A stretch of DNA of 64,000 nucleotides from Prorocentrum cordatum (GCA_963575745.1 CAUYUJ010012614.1:72501-136500), one strand, 5' to 3'; positions 1 through 11,419 are shown, numbered from the stretch's first letter. A program made the numbers and translations. Notes: a model not told the origin generated them from the letters alone.

Positions 1-960
1 AGGAGAGCAAGGGGAGGCGAGGGGAGCCGCGGGAAAACACCGAACAGGCACACAAGATGTATGGATCACAGCCTGGAAGCTCCTTCCGCACACCGGTGCA
101 GTAGAGCACGAGAAGAAATCTTGCGATAAAAGTCGAGGGGCACGTCTGTCGTCAGAGTGTGAGCTTCCGAAGGTGCCCCAAGGCTTCTGTAGGTCCCCGG
201 GGCCATCGGGAGACTGTGGGGCACCTGCTGGTAAGCTTGTTGTTTAGCCGACGCGGCGGCGACGAAGCCACCCCGTAAGCAAGCTGTGCACGGTGTGCAA
301 ACGAGAGCCCTCGGCCAGAGTTTGCCTCGATCTGCGGCACCACCCACGAACCACCCTCCGCCTTCTCCCCGTCAAGCCCCCTTCCCCTCCTCCTCCTCCT
401 CCTCCTCCTCCTCCTCCTCCTCCTCCTCCTCCTCCTTCTGGGAGGAGGCAGGAATCCTCCCGCGGGGACCCGAGACGATCTTCCCTGCCTGCTAGGCCTG
501 CGCTGGATCGAATCGTGAAACTGGATTGGATCGGAAACGGATCGGATCGCCAACGAACCGTTCCGACGGATCCAAATCAGGTCGCCGAGCCCTGCTCCAG
601 CTGGCCGATGCTGGTGAATAGAACCGCGCTGAATCGAATCGGAGTCACGGCCCCAGCCAACGAATCGAATCGCATGAATCGGATCGCAGGCGGCCCTGCC
701 TGCCCGACTGCGACCCTATCTGCCGAACCGCCCATCCTTGGCCGAGGTGGTCTCCATCAGCCGCTGCGTCAGCCTCTCCCGAATGGCGGCCTGGGTCTGA
801 CGGGGAGCAGGGAGGAGAGATGAACTACCGGTGGCAGAATTTGGGGATGCTTTGACGGGCACAATTGGGAGTTGCAAAAAGGCATACCGTTATGGATCTG
901 CTACGCCAGATGGGGCCAGGGGATAAGCACGAAACCAGATTAAGCCGAATTGCAAAAACA
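1..960. other. Non-genic flank with simple repeats
   Basis: No supported gene. A CTC trinucleotide run occupies 386-436. Positions 500-690 are rich in GGATCGAATC-like words (for example around 503, 540, 634 and 660), a degenerate short repeat. The open frames here are proline- or arginine-rich products of the CTC run and have no recognisable domain. Confidence 0.6.
386..436. repeat. (CTC)n microsatellite
   Basis: An uninterrupted run of about 17 CTC units is seen directly. It gives poly-Pro, poly-Ser or poly-Arg in different frames, which explains the short open frames around it. Confidence 0.95.
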
Positions 961-1165
961 CTCCCCCTACGAAGAGCGCCCCTGTTCGACACTGGGTTGG
1001 CTCCGTACTGGCGAACCGGTTGGAGCTAATATGAACTGGGGCAGGTAGCAACAGCAGTAAGGAAATAGCTTAGCCAGCGTGGACACTAGCGAGTGTATCC
1101 CTAACAACAAATAACAACACATCATATTGTGCAACGTACTTGGGTCAATCTGTGTGGTGCAGTTG

Positions 1166-2110
1166 ATGTTCACAAATGAGTTGACACATTCCGCGCTCTT
1201 GCACACATCCCACCCACCCACCCGCAACTCGTTTTGCGACACCCATGATACGTCGATTGCGATGAGTTCTTCGCGCTGGCTGGCGCATCACTGCGGCAGC
1301 GCTAGCCCTCGCACGCTGGCGCGCACAACGGCCAGCTAATTTGGCGCGACCGGCGCGGCCGCGGTGGCGCTGACCGCTGGGCACTGCCCAACGGGCCCTT
1401 CAGTGCGAACCGATGACGTGGGCGGGAATGGTCTCATGGCGACCCGACAAACGGTAGACATGATAATGAGAGTAGCGATGATGGTGGCGATGGTGGCGAT
1501 GACGACGGGAAGGCCAATGACGGCACCGATGTTGATCACGCCCGCCGACGACGATGACGATGTCCACGCGCCACTGATGAAGGGTTTTGATGGAGTTCGA
1601 CATGCGCGCGCGGCCGACGCGCGCGAGTGGCGCGCCTGGAACTATTTGGCACGAGTCGTGCCCGCCCGCCCCCCCCCCCCCGCACGCGCGCAAGGGCGTT
1701 CGGATGAGTTCGACACGCGGCGCGAGAGGTCCGTTTGGCTGAATTTGATAATACACACGTTGAAAATGAACGGTGTTGTTTGAACGAATCCGTACGGCCG
1801 CGAGCGCAGCATCTGTTCAATTGGTGGTGCAAAGCCATGTGGTTTTAGGTTTCGGGGCGCTCCATTTTGAAACCCTTACGAAACCGACGGTTCTTGATTG
1901 ATTTCGGCATGCGCGCGCGACGGCGCGGGCGCGGGCATTTCGCCCCCGTATTCGAATAAAAAAGAAACTTGGAAACGGGTGACTCCTGGTTGAAAAACGA
2001 ATGCACGCGCGTAGCACTTCTTGCGAAGGATGAGAGGGGGGATTCCGGCCTGGCTGGGACGGCAGGAATTCATATTTAGGATGGACGATTGGGGCGGAAT
2101 CATATGTACA
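1166..2110. repeat. Composite GC-palindrome repeat, copy A
   Basis: First of four long copies of a complex non-coding repeat. Shared landmarks in order: a CACCCACCCGCAACT anchor near 1212, a GCGATGAG block near 1259, a GACGTGGGCGGG block near 1416, a (GACGAT)n-like stretch near 1546, ATGCGCGCGCGGCC-type alternating tracts near 1600 and 1910, and a terminal TTTAGGATGGACGA anchor at 2075-2088. Copies B, C and D carry the same order of blocks in the same orientation. No coding potential is evident. It may be a non-autonomous transposable element or a very large satellite unit; the family is not one I recognise. Confidence 0.75.
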
Positions 2111-2639
2111 CTGAAATGCGAAAAAGGGTGCATCGTTTACCCTTGGGACGGGGGGGGGAAATCCTAATGTTTTGCGCGGGAAGACGAGAATCTGTGTAGT
2201 GCGCAACTGTTGCGGTGCAGTCTCTGCTGTGTAATACATGTGGTGCAATTGTATGATGCAATCTACGTAGGCCAATGTCTGAGGTGCGCAACGTGTACGG
2301 TGCAATCGGCGCGGTGCTCTTCAAATGATGCAACGCATGTTGCGTTATCGATGTGGCGCAACATATTTGCACTCAGTCATTCAGATCACTGGCGCCGCTT
2401 CTCGAATCTCATACAACTTGCCTGAGAGCAAGCGTAAACAGGTAAGTCTGAACACGGTGCGACGATCCCCCTGCAGCATCAGCACAGCCAACAACAATCC
2501 ACGTGGTGGGGCGGCAGCTGATGGGCCCCAGGACGCCCCAACCTGAGCCCCGCGACCTCCAACGCGTGGATAACTCGAGGTGATCAATGCAGGGGGCGAA
2601 CATATATGCGCGTGCAGCATATGTGGCGCAGCCTACGCG
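2111..2639. other. Spacer with TGCGCAAC/TGTGGTGCAA words
   Basis: Between composite copies A and B. Positions 2190-2370 and 2600-2650 hold many loosely repeated TGTGGTGCAA, TGCGCAAC and GATGCAA words, a degenerate short repeat. A similar stretch precedes copy A near 1128-1165, so this may be part of the composite element's flank. No gene is supported. Confidence 0.5.
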
Positions 2640-3835
2640 GCGCAATTCACCATGCCGAACTCGAAAAATAACTCCACTGCTCGCGCAAAGATGCCACTGT
2701 TCGCAAAACTCCACCGCTCGCGCCATCAACCAATCCGCCCGCCCGTAACTTGGCTACCAGGACCCATGCGGCGGCGATTGCGATGAGTGTTTGGCGTTGG
2801 CTGGCGCTGCTGCCGCGCTAGCCCGCGCATGCTCGCGCGCGCAGGCCCTTCCAGCGGGCACTTGAGCGCGAGTCGGCGACGTGGGCGGGCGCGGTAGCAT
2901 GGCGACGCCGACAGCGGTCGACGCGACGGTGAGAATAGCGATGACGGTGGCGAGGTGGCGGCGACGACAAATGGGCCAATGGCGACGCCGACGTTGATCG
3001 CGCCCGCCGATCACGATGACGATGCATTGGAATCGGCGATGACTTTTTTGAAGGGGTTCGACATGCGCGCGCGGCCCACGCGCGCGGAGTGGCCCGCGTG
3101 GAGTTATTTTGCACGAGTCGCCCCCCCCCCCCCCCGGCACGCGCGCAAGGGCGTTCGGGTGAGTTCGACGCGCGGCGCGGGAAGCCCATTTTGCAAAATG
3201 CGACAACAACTTGTTTACGGTTGTTGTAAGTATTCGGCAGAGCGCGCGCGCAGGCACTGCGTGAAAATTGATGTTGCAAAACCATTTGTGTTCTGCGTTT
3301 AAAGATGCTTGTTGGAAAGCGTTCTTACGAAACCAAGAATGTTGTAGAAGTTGCGCGGCGCGCGCGCGACGACGCGCGCGTGCACTTCGTCTCATGTTCG
3401 GGAAGGGATTCTCGCGACGGCGCGCGCGCAAGGGCGTTCGAGCGATTTCGACGCGCTCGCGAGAAGCTTAAGAATTCGCAAGAGCGCGGGCGCAAAACAT
3501 TTTTTGATGTCAAAAAAACCGTGTTTCGAAACAATGGATGTTAAAATGTGCCCGGGGTACTTGATTCTGAAATGCGCGCGAAACCTAAGGTTTTCGAAAC
3601 ATGTCGGCATGCGCGCCCGACGACGCGCGCGCACTTCGTCGCATTCATTGCAGGGGAGTGAAACAGGGCGATGGTGCGATAAAACAATGCGCGCGCCGTT
3701 TTTTGGCAAAGGGTGAGGGGGGAAACTCTTGCCTGCCTGGGACGGCACGAACTCATGCTTAGGATGGACGAAGCGGCAGAATCATCTGTTAATTGCGCAT
3801 CCCCAGAGGGCAGCGATAAGTCCCGCGTCGGGAGG
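2640..3835. repeat. Composite GC-palindrome repeat, copy B
   Basis: Same block order as copy A: anchor near 2738, GCGATGAG near 2780, GACGTGGGCGGG near 2878, a GCCGATCACGATGACGATG block near 3006, several alternating GCGCGC palindromes (3060-3110, 3245, 3355-3380, 3418-3432, 3605-3632), and the terminal CTTAGGATGGACGA anchor at 3758-3771. About 120 bp separate it from copy C, so B and C are nearly tandem. Sub-repeats containing TTGCGAAACC or ACGAAACC, GGATTTCG and AAGGGATTC are visible inside the second half. Confidence 0.8.
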
Positions 3836-3879
3836 GCACTGGGTCCGAGTTTTTCAATGACAGCAAATTTCCGTTCGCA

Positions 3880-5075
3880 GAGAATTGTCAACTCCACCAC
3901 TCGCGCAATCATCCCACGCGCCCACCCGCAACTTGGCCCGAAAAAGCCCACGCGGCGGCGACTGCGATGTGTGATCGGCGTCGGCTGGTGCATCTCTGCG
4001 GCAGGGCTAGCCCGCGCATTCTCGCGCGCGTAGTGGGCAGCTCGGTTGGCGCGACCGACGCGGCCGCGGTGGCGCTCGCCGCTGGGCACTTCCCAGCGGG
4101 CCCTTCAACGCGAGTCGGCGACGTGGGCGGGCGCGGTGTCATGGCGACGTCGACAGCGGCCGACGCGAGGATCATGACGGCGACGCTTGCGGCGACGACG
4201 ACAACGGCGACGGCGAGGCCAACGACGGCGCCGACGTTGATCGCGCCGACGACTACGACGGCGCCCCCGCGTCGGCGATGAAGATTGTGGAAGGCGTTCG
4301 ACATGCGCGCGCGGCCGACGCGCGAGAAAGGCCCGCATGGCATTCTTCGAAGCGAACCGCGCCCCCCCCAAAAAAAAACACAAAGAACAAGCTCGCAAGG
4401 GCGTCGGTTAGAATGACTTCGATATGCGACGCGAGAGGCCCGTCTAATAGATTTACTCAAAGTATAAGAATCGATGGTTGCCTTAAGAAGTTGCAAAAAG
4501 TGCGCTCGCAGGCGTGTCTTGTAAACGGGCGCTGCAGCGCCATATGTTTCGATATGTGTTCGGGGCGCTCAATCCGGAGATCTGGGCGAAACCTCGGGTT
4601 TTGGCAGATGACGGGGCGCGCGCGCGTTTCGTCCCAAGTTTCGCATGGGGCTCTTGCGACAGCGTGCGCGCAGGGGCGCTCGAACGATTTCGACTTGCGC
4701 GCGCGAAAGGCCCAGCTGGCAGCATGACATGAACCTGTTGAGGAGCCGATGGCTTTCCTAAGAATTCGCCAGGGCGCGGGCGCAAGTTCTGTTGGAAATT
4801 CACGTTGCGAAGCCATGTCTTGTTATACGTGTTCGGGGTGCTCGGCTGCAACCGTTGCGAAACCAATGGTTTCTGACTGATTTGGCGCGCGCGCGCGACG
4901 GCGCGCGCGCGCGTGCACTTCGCAATTGTTTAGAAAGGTTTGTTTTGGAAACGTCTGGTGTTTGGTAAGTGACTGTCGGCGCACATTTGTCTTGCAGAGG
5001 TTGAGGAGGGTGCCGATTTTGGCCTGCCTCGGATGTAACGAACTCACATTCAGGATGGGCGATGGGCCAGAACCG
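3880..5075. repeat. Composite GC-palindrome repeat, copy C
   Basis: Third copy, with the start anchor CCCACCCGCAACTTGG near 3920, the GACGTGGGCGGG block at 4120-4131, GC palindromes near 4303, 4615 and 4885, and the end anchor TTCAGGATGGGCGA near 5050-5063. It ends about 40 bp before the left LTR of the copia element. No gene is seen; frames here are arginine/alanine-rich shadows of GC sequence. Confidence 0.8.
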
Positions 5076-5112
5076 CACGCAAATCGCAATGCGAAGCTAA
5101 AGGTCTTGACAG

Positions 5113-5282
5113 CAATCATCTGATCATGCAGTCCAGTTTCACTCTCGGATCCTCGCGCCAGAACGGCCGCAGTACACCGTGCCACACATTCGTTATAAAA
5201 TCTACGTCATGCAACATGCATGCCTCATGCGGGGCCCGGGGCTCCAGGAACACGAAGGGGGCCATTAGGGGCGCCGCTTACC
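5113..5282 (-). repeat. 3' LTR of copia-type element
   Basis: This 170-bp segment aligns in the same orientation with 9565-9739. The two share the edge CAATYATCTGATCATG, a 26-base identical block at 5145-5170 versus 9597-9622, GGGGCTCCAGGAAC, and an edge near GCTTACC/GTTTACC. Similarity stops sharply at both ends. Neither end shows a clear TG...CA terminus, so exact borders may be off by a few bases. Confidence 0.75.
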
Positions 5283-6059
5283 GACGCCCCTCCTCGAGCC
5301 TCCTGTCGAGGGGCCCGCGAGTCAGACACAGGACCTCCAGCCTCGGCGAGCAGCGCGATAGGCGCGCCAAGTCAGGCATGGCGGAAAGGGCTCGCGGAAG
5401 GGCGCGAGCCTCACCGTCCACGACACAGCGCGCAAATCCGCCTCAACATGAGGCGGTGTCTCCTCGACCGGAGCCCCGGCAGCTCTCGTCGGCGTGAATC
5501 GCGGGCGCCTCGGCACCTGCGAGAAACATCGCGGGCGCGCCGGCAGGCGCGGGCCACGTGCAGATCAGGCATTCAGCACGAAGATGAATCGTCTCGCACG
5601 ACCTTGAAGCCCGCTGCACATCGCCGACGAGTGAACCACCGCGCTCACCGACTCGAGGAGTAGAGCGGCGATGCACGGCCCCGAGCAATCCCAAGTGGTT
5701 CGGCATCTGGGGACAGGGCGCGAGCTGCAGGTGCAGGCGGATCTGGATCCCGCTCCTGCTCAGGCCCAACCTGCGTCGCACCTCCAGTGCCCGCGACCGC
5801 TTCTCCTCGCTGGCGTTGATGCACACAGCAGATCGCAAGCGCCGCCCGCCGCCGTCCAGAACCCGACCAGACAGGAGCGATTATCGCGCGCGTGTCTGGC
5901 GTGGATGTCGTCGTTGTCGCCGCGGTCGTAGCCTCAGCCCTGACTGCGTTCGCCATCGCCATGAACGCCGCCATGCATCGCGCCCCCTTCGTCGCCGCCA
6001 GGGCCGCCGCAGCCCCGGCGGCCCCCGGCGCCGCACGTTCCAACGGACGCCATTCCCAG

Positions 6060-6260
6060 CGTCGATCGGCGCGTCTCAAGCCACGCCTTGCCCGGCGCCG
6101 ACGTCGGGTAGGTTCTCCGCGCCCTTCACTTTCCACTTTCGGGATCTTGATCTGCCCCGCCCCGACGAGCTGCTGGAGCCATAGCCGCTTGACCTCCAGG
6201 TGTCGTAGCCTGCCGAGACCGCGAGGCAATCGCGATGACGGAGGAGGCGTCAAACTCTAT
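6060..6260 (-). pseudogene. copia RNase H remnant
   Basis: Three minus-strand frames each carry part of a copia RNase H: ASSVIAIASR in one, GLGRLRHLEVKRLWLQQLVG with GQIKIPKV in the next, and KVKGAENLPDVG in the third. In intact copia elements these join as the end of pol, where GLG-x-x-RHLEV-x-x-LWLQ and the ENLADVGTK-like tail are conserved. At least two frameshifts separate them. The 6060-5283 stretch beyond is GC-rich and shows no further domain. Confidence 0.7.
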
Positions 6261-6792
6261 CTCCAGAGCACGCACACACGGCATCTCCGCGGCGAGCTCC
6301 ACTGCCGCGAGGTGCCTGGCCTCTGGACACGACCGCGCCGCGCCGCGAGCCAGGGCCGTCTCCGCGCGAGACCGCGCGCCGTCGACTTTCGAGTCTCGCG
6401 GCATCCTGCCCCGTCAGAGCCGGCAATCCCTCGCAGACGCTTCCGGACCCGTGGCGAGCGGCGGACCATCGCCAGGTCGATCGCCCCGCTGAGGTAGCGG
6501 AGAAGGTGCTTCAGGCCCGCTCAACCGTCTGCCCAACTCCTTCAGCGGGCGCGCCGCGCCCAGCCTCCGCGGAACGGCGCGCTGGATCTTCCCGGGGCAC
6601 CTCCTGCACAGCGAGTGCTTCTCGCTGCTGAGCGGCCACTCGGCTCCAAGCTGCGCGAGGTCTGGCCTCGCCCCCCGCAGCGCCCGCCGCCGTGCAGCCG
6701 AGCATCTCCGCGGCCTCGAGGATGCCCCCCGCGCAGCCGGGCTTGCCCTTCTCCGCGATCACGCCCCCGAACCGCTGCAACGACGACCCGAG

Positions 6793-7050
6793 TTAGATCG
6801 CGGGGGCCTCACCCAGAACGCGCCGCCCTTCGTTCGCTATGTGCTTGACCAGCTCGTCGAAGAACTCGTCGAGCGCACTCTGCGTCGGGCCCGAGGCAAA
6901 AGGATGACCCCTGTGAGCAACGACCCTGATGCCCTTCTCCTTGCGGCGGTAGATGGCGGGCTCCGTCTTGCACACCTCGAAACCGCAGCTAGTCACGATG
7001 CGCTCTAGGAGCTCCTGAAACCTGAGCGCCGCCTCTCTCCGCATGACCAT
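6793..7050 (-). pseudogene. copia reverse transcriptase fragment
   Basis: The 85-codon frame reads FQELLERIVTSCGFEVCKTE, then a stretch ending VVAHRGHPFASG, then DEFFDELVKHIANEG. This is the copia RT segment around the catalytic loop. The usual V-x-V-D-D-hydrophobic motif is replaced by VAHRGHPF, so both catalytic aspartates are absent. The upstream fingers between 7050 and 7125 are not readable in frame. Inactive. Confidence 0.7.
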
Positions 7051-7124
7051 CTCGCCAAGTGGTGGGGCCTTCTTGTCGTGGCGCCTCTCGCGCTAGTGGT
7101 GGCGCCTCCGCATGGCCGTCTCGC

Positions 7125-7615
7125 CTAGTGGCGGCGCTCGAAGAAGGTCTTGCAGCCGGAGCGGCGGGCGAGGAGCCGATCGTGCGTCCACGAGGCGTGG
7201 CTCGCGATCCAAGCCATGATGGGGTGTCGCAACTCGATCGTGATCCCGTACTTCGCTCCAATGGCCCTTCTCCATGTCCTCGTCATGACCTCGATCAATG
7301 AATGAAGCCGCTCCACCATGCCGTTGCTGCCCTTGCTCGCCTTGGGTGTGAAACTGAAGCTCGGGTTCAGGTTCGTCGCCACCTTAAACGCTGCGTCCTG
7401 TGCTGCACTCTCGGGGCCACACTGGGTGATTACCTTCGCGAACGCAAGCCAATGCGCGCGCCGCTTCAGACTCTTCGCCGCGAATGCGTCTCCGCCTCCT
7501 TTCGCCTCCCGCAATATTGATGCCGAGGCGTGATATGTGATGTCGATCGCGCTCGTGACTTGGTGCGCCTTTTTGTCGCGCTGCGTCTTCCCGAGCATGT
7601 AATCGATCTAGACCA
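7125..7615 (-). pseudogene. copia integrase core fragment
   Basis: A frame of 157 codons from Met 7598 holds an rve-type integrase core. Just before it, VV-stop-IDYMLGK shows a TAG where a Trp is expected, followed by the first catalytic Asp region (IDYMLG). The second catalytic Asp region reads VITQCGPESAA where QSDxE is normal, so that Asp is lost. The Glu region is kept: SKGSNGMVERLHSLIE. The tail WIASHASWTHDRLL matches the end of copia integrases. One stop and at least one missing catalytic residue make it inactive. Confidence 0.78.
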
Positions 7616-7738
7616 CGGGGGCGCCCTCGATCTCCCTGGCCCCCTCGCGCTCGTCGTCCAGGCCACGACCTGCGGCGCAGTCCATGCGCCGCGCTGCATG
7701 CGGCCAACGAAATGCTCCATGAGATTCTCTTTCTGCCT

Positions 7739-8797
7739 TCACCCGCTCGTTCGGGGCTGCCATCGCCGACCGATGCCTCGGGTCGCGCCGTCGGCCCCGA
7801 TGGTTGGTCCACCGCCGTCGCGATGCGCTGGCCCTGGTTCTCCGCGGCCGCGTCGCTGGCGACCGGCCCTTCCGCGCAGACCCTCGCGCCGACGTAGTTG
7901 AGGGCGGTCGCGCACGTGAAGAGCGGCCCGAACATCCGAGCGGGCCAAAGCCGCGATCGCCCCCTCTGCGATGACTCTTCGAATCCCGCGCGATCGAGGG
8001 CGGGCCCCTCGAGCCCGGCGGTAGGGCTCCATCCCAGCCCCTGCCCCGTTGGCGCTGTTGATGCTGAGGGTCGGCCCTGCAACTTCCGTCGCGTGGAGGC
8101 CCGCGCCGATGTCCTCGCCACTCTCGGCCCTGAGGTTCACCCGTGTCTCTGTAGCGCTTGGGGCGGCGCCGTTCGCGACCTTGGTCTCCAGCTTGCAGCC
8201 CCGCGTGATCGGGTCGTCTGGGATGTCCCTGGGCCCGCGCGCCGACGAGTCAGCGCCTGTCTCCACCGTGATATCGACGGTCTGTCCAGCGCGAGCGCCG
8301 CTCGGACCTTCGACGCCGCCGACGGCGAACACCCGGGCCGCGTCCTCTTGCTCGCGGCGCGTGACGGCACTGGCACACACCTTGGTCTCGTCCTTCCGGC
8401 CGTTGGCCGTCGCGCCGCCGCTGTCCCTCGCGGTGGCGGCGTCGCCCCCGGATCCGCTCCAGTTCTGACTCTCGCCCCGGCCGCCAACTTCCCATTCGTC
8501 GACGTTGTTGACTCTGGCGCAGCAATCCCGCTGTCGGCGCCACCACTTTCCGCATCGACCGCGGTGCCCGTTGAACTTCTTCCCGTCGTGCTCGCCGCCA
8601 TCTCTCTTCTGCTGGTTGTCTCCGCCTTGGCCCTTGTCTTTCTTGCCGTCGCCATAGCTCTGCCCGCCGCCCTTGCCCTCGACGCCTTTCCACCGCGGCT
8701 TGGAAGACGCCGCTGACGCCCGCGCAGCCCCTCCAGGCATGGGCCGTTTCGTCAGCAAGAAGTCCTCAGCAACCTGCTTCACGCGAGGCCACTGCAT
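7739..8797 (-). pseudogene. copia Gag C-terminus and protease-like region
   Basis: An open minus-strand frame of 352 codons. Around residues 70-95 it reads FNGHRGRCGKWWRRQRDC, a zinc knuckle (normally C-x2-C-x4-H-x4-C) that has lost its first Cys and its His. Around residue 180 VDITVETGADSS resembles a retroviral-type aspartic protease active site (D-S/T-G-A) with the Asp changed to Glu. The basic Gly/Lys-rich linker before the knuckle (GVEGKGGGQSYGDGKKDKG) is usual in these Gags. The last 80 or so codons are a shadow frame; the true frame has shifted by then. Confidence 0.6.
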
Positions 8798-8799
8798 GT

Positions 8800-9539
8800 C
8801 CCCCCTTCGGGATGGCGATCATCGCGTGGCCCCCAAACGCATAGGGGGCGCGTGCGATCAGGACGGTCGCGCGGATGTCGTCGCTACGCTGCTACTCGGT
8901 CAGCCTCTCATACTCTTCGGTCGGTATCTCGAACTTGGCGATGTCGTCGAAAAACTAGCCCTCGCCTCCGAAGTCGAACTCCAGCACCTTCATCAACCTC
9001 GTGAGGGTGCTTCCCGTGTTCTGCGGGTCGCACTGGAAACTCAAACGACGATAGGCATCGAACGCGTCCAGATTGCAAACTTCCCGTAAGATGCCGAGCG
9101 GGGCGCCTCCGTGTACATCGTCAGCTGGTAGAAGAGCGACTGGGTCATCTGTCTCCTATCCTCGTCGTACTTGCTGTGGTTCAGCTCGTTCCGGATAAGC
9201 TCGACCTGCGCCATCCCCTCGAGGCGCGTCCTGCCCTGGTTGTCCACGAGCGCCTTGAACTTAAAGACCCAGTCGAGAAAGTCTGGCTTTCTCGCGTTGT
9301 CGAACGTCGGCGGCCCGCCCGTCTCCTATGATCGGGGCCGAGAGCTGTCTGGTCCGAACCGCAGCCACAGCGATGGCCGCCGCCCCGTCTGGGAACGCAA
9401 CATTGAACTCCTCGATCGTCGTGTTCTGCGTCTCCATTATACCGAGCAGCCGTCCGAGCTCTCGCTTCGCACCCTGCAACTCCGCCGCGAGTGCCCCTGC
9501 GTTCATCGCGGCGCGCCGCGAACCGGCGCGTCTGATCAC
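8800..9539 (-). pseudogene. copia Gag N-terminal remnant
   Basis: Two frames carry Gag-like sequence. The first starts at Met 9539 or an internal Met and includes GALAAELQGAKRELGRLL. The second starts upstream of Met 9247 with DFLDWVFKFKALVDNQGR and continues MAQVELIRNELNHSKYDEDR and QSLFYQLTMYT. The W-x-F-K-F segment and the later YDED/LFYQLT segment are the usual core of dinoflagellate copia Gags. A frameshift lies near 9265-9290, and stops follow after about 9041. Confidence 0.6.
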
Positions 9540-9564
9540 CCGCGTCCCGCTGCCATTCGGACGA

Positions 9565-9739
9565 CAATTATCTGATCATGAGATCCCCTTTCGCTGTCGG
9601 ATCCTCGCGCCAGAACGGCCGCGGCACATCATGTCGCAAACGCATTATCACATCAATGTGTTTTGTTACACGCGTGCCTCGCGTGGGTCCTCGGGGCTCC
9701 AGGAACGCGGAAAAAGGCCATCATGGGGCGTCGTTTACC
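9565..9739 (-). repeat. 5' LTR of copia-type element
   Basis: Partner of 5113-5282. Because the element is on the minus strand this is the 5' LTR; transcription would run leftwards. The two LTRs are visibly diverged outside the shared blocks, which fits an old insertion. Confidence 0.75.
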
Positions 9740-10500
9740 AACAGAAGGAACCGTAAATTCCGCAGGGGGGGCAAAGGGAGGTCGAAGGGGCAAGCTAGGT
9801 GCGCCCGCGTCGTATCTGACGCCCTATCCTTCCTCCCATCCCTCCCCATGGTATAGGTATCTGTTTTATTCGGACAATCGGATGTCGATCATGACAGTGA
9901 CCGCAGGAGGGTGCGTGAAGCAAGGTAGAGCACGGCATGGCATGACGTTGGAAAACACGGCAGAACGTTGCATGCCATGGCATGGCGTGGCATTGCGCAG
10001 TGAATCACTGCATCACAACAATTGCAATACAAAGCATGGCACCGCACGCAAGCGCAAAACACGTCGCCGCACAGCATGTCACGGCATGACGCCAGGTCCT
10101 TTGGAGGGAAAGTAGATCGTCTTCGCGAGATCTGGGCCATTCTGGAGTCGCGGCGCCATGTCTAGCTCCTTGGGTCCCCGAGCAGCATCATGCCGGGCGG
10201 GGCTGATGGAGAGCACCTGTTGGCTCTGGTTCCAACGTCGTCACCTCAAAGCAGAAACGGGCGTCCCGCTTGATAGGTCCTGAAAACGCACAGCCCCAAT
10301 GGGGGGAGGTTCCGCGGCCCAGAAGATCAGCGAATCCACACAGAATGGGCAATCACTCCCGATGGTTTTTGTTGCGAAGGACATTTTCTAAATGTTGCGG
10401 CCAATTTGAAAGGAAGGCCAACGCTGCGGCGGGACGAGGAGGAAAGGACTAGGAGGCATTGAATGTGAAGGGGGACAAACCCCAGGAGGACGACGTCATC
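9740..10500. other. No gene; GCATGGCATG-rich stretch
   Basis: Positions 9925-10095 are rich in GCATGGCATG, GCATGACG and similar short words, a degenerate repeat. The rest shows no domain-bearing frame on either strand. Confidence 0.5.
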
Positions 10501-10519
10501 TTTTCTCCCCCTCGGGAAG

Positions 10520-11215
10520 GGCCATGGAGGACGGCGACGATGAGGAAAAGCGAGGGAAGGATGGCACGAGGAGGGGGAGGAGAAGGAGGAGGAGGAGGAG
10601 GAGGAGAAGGAAGAGGAGGATGAGGAAAGGAGAACGCAGAGGAGAGGGAGTTTCGGGGGGAGGGGGGGTGTAGGACGAGGTGGGAAGAGGCGACGCACGG
10701 AGACAAGAGGCCCGCGCCTCGCCCAGCGGCAGCCTGGCTGCACCGCTGTCGCCCGCGGCCCGCGGCGCGTCGCGGGGGGTCCTCTGCGGGGGGGGGAGGC
10801 CTCGCCGCCGCCGCCGTGGCCGCCGCCGCCGCCCTCGGCCTCATCGGCGGCGGCGTCGCCGTCACCCTCGCCGTCGCCTTCGCCGTCGTCCTCGTCGATG
10901 TTCGTCGTCGCATCGGCGGCAGCGGCGTCGGCGCAACCGTCATCGTCCTCGTCGTCATCGCGCCATCGTCACTGTTGTGTGTCTTCGTTGTTATCTCCGT
11001 CGCTCTCGTCCTCGCCCTCGTCGTCTGTGTCGGAGTCAGCCTCCTCGTCACCGTCACCCTACTCCTCCTCCTCCTCCTCCTCATTCTCCTCCTCTTCCGC
11101 CTCCTCCTCCTCCTGGTCCTGGTCGCCGACTTATCCCGACCGTGCTCCGCCCGATCGTCCAACTTCTACTTCATCTCCTCCTCATTACCTTTCTCCCCCT
11201 CCTCCTCCTGAAGGA
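10520..11215. repeat. Purine-rich and CGTCGTC/CTC low-complexity tracts
   Basis: 10520-10670 is GGA/GAA-rich. 10790-11215 is built from GTC, CGC and CTC triplets. Both give long Arg-, Ser-, Val- or Leu-rich frames in several phases at once, a hallmark of triplet repeats rather than genes. Confidence 0.8.
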
Positions 11216-11419
11216 ACCGGCCACGGTTCGATGTCTTCGTAGGGTTTTCCAATGCAAGCTCTGTTGCATATTGACGATTAGGAGGTGCTTTCGAACTTTC
11301 GAACTCGAAACACGCTCCTCGCGAAACTCAAACGTACCGGAAATATGTATGTCGTGCGTGCGTGTCCAAATCAGCATGTGGTGGTGGGTCTTCGTTGTAC
11401 AATCAGCGCCCCATGTCAT

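Larger units (their letters stand above)
5113..9739 (-). mobile_element. Degenerate Ty1/copia-type LTR retrotransposon
   Basis: Reading the minus strand from about 9.7 to 5.1 kb, I see LTR, gag, zinc knuckle, protease-like region, integrase core, reverse transcriptase and RNase H, then LTR. Integrase before RT is the Ty1/copia gene order. All domains are broken by frameshifts and stops and several catalytic residues are lost, so this is a dead copy. The copia RNase H signature (GLGRLRHLEVKRLWLQ, then KVKGAENL in another frame) is the clearest family marker. About 4.6 kb is close to the normal length for a compact copia element, so most of it is retained. Confidence 0.82.

Noticed and set aside
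5645-6253. 202-codon minus ORF as an independent gene
   Set aside because: Its first 40 codons are the copia RNase H segment; the remainder is a shadow frame in decayed element sequence.
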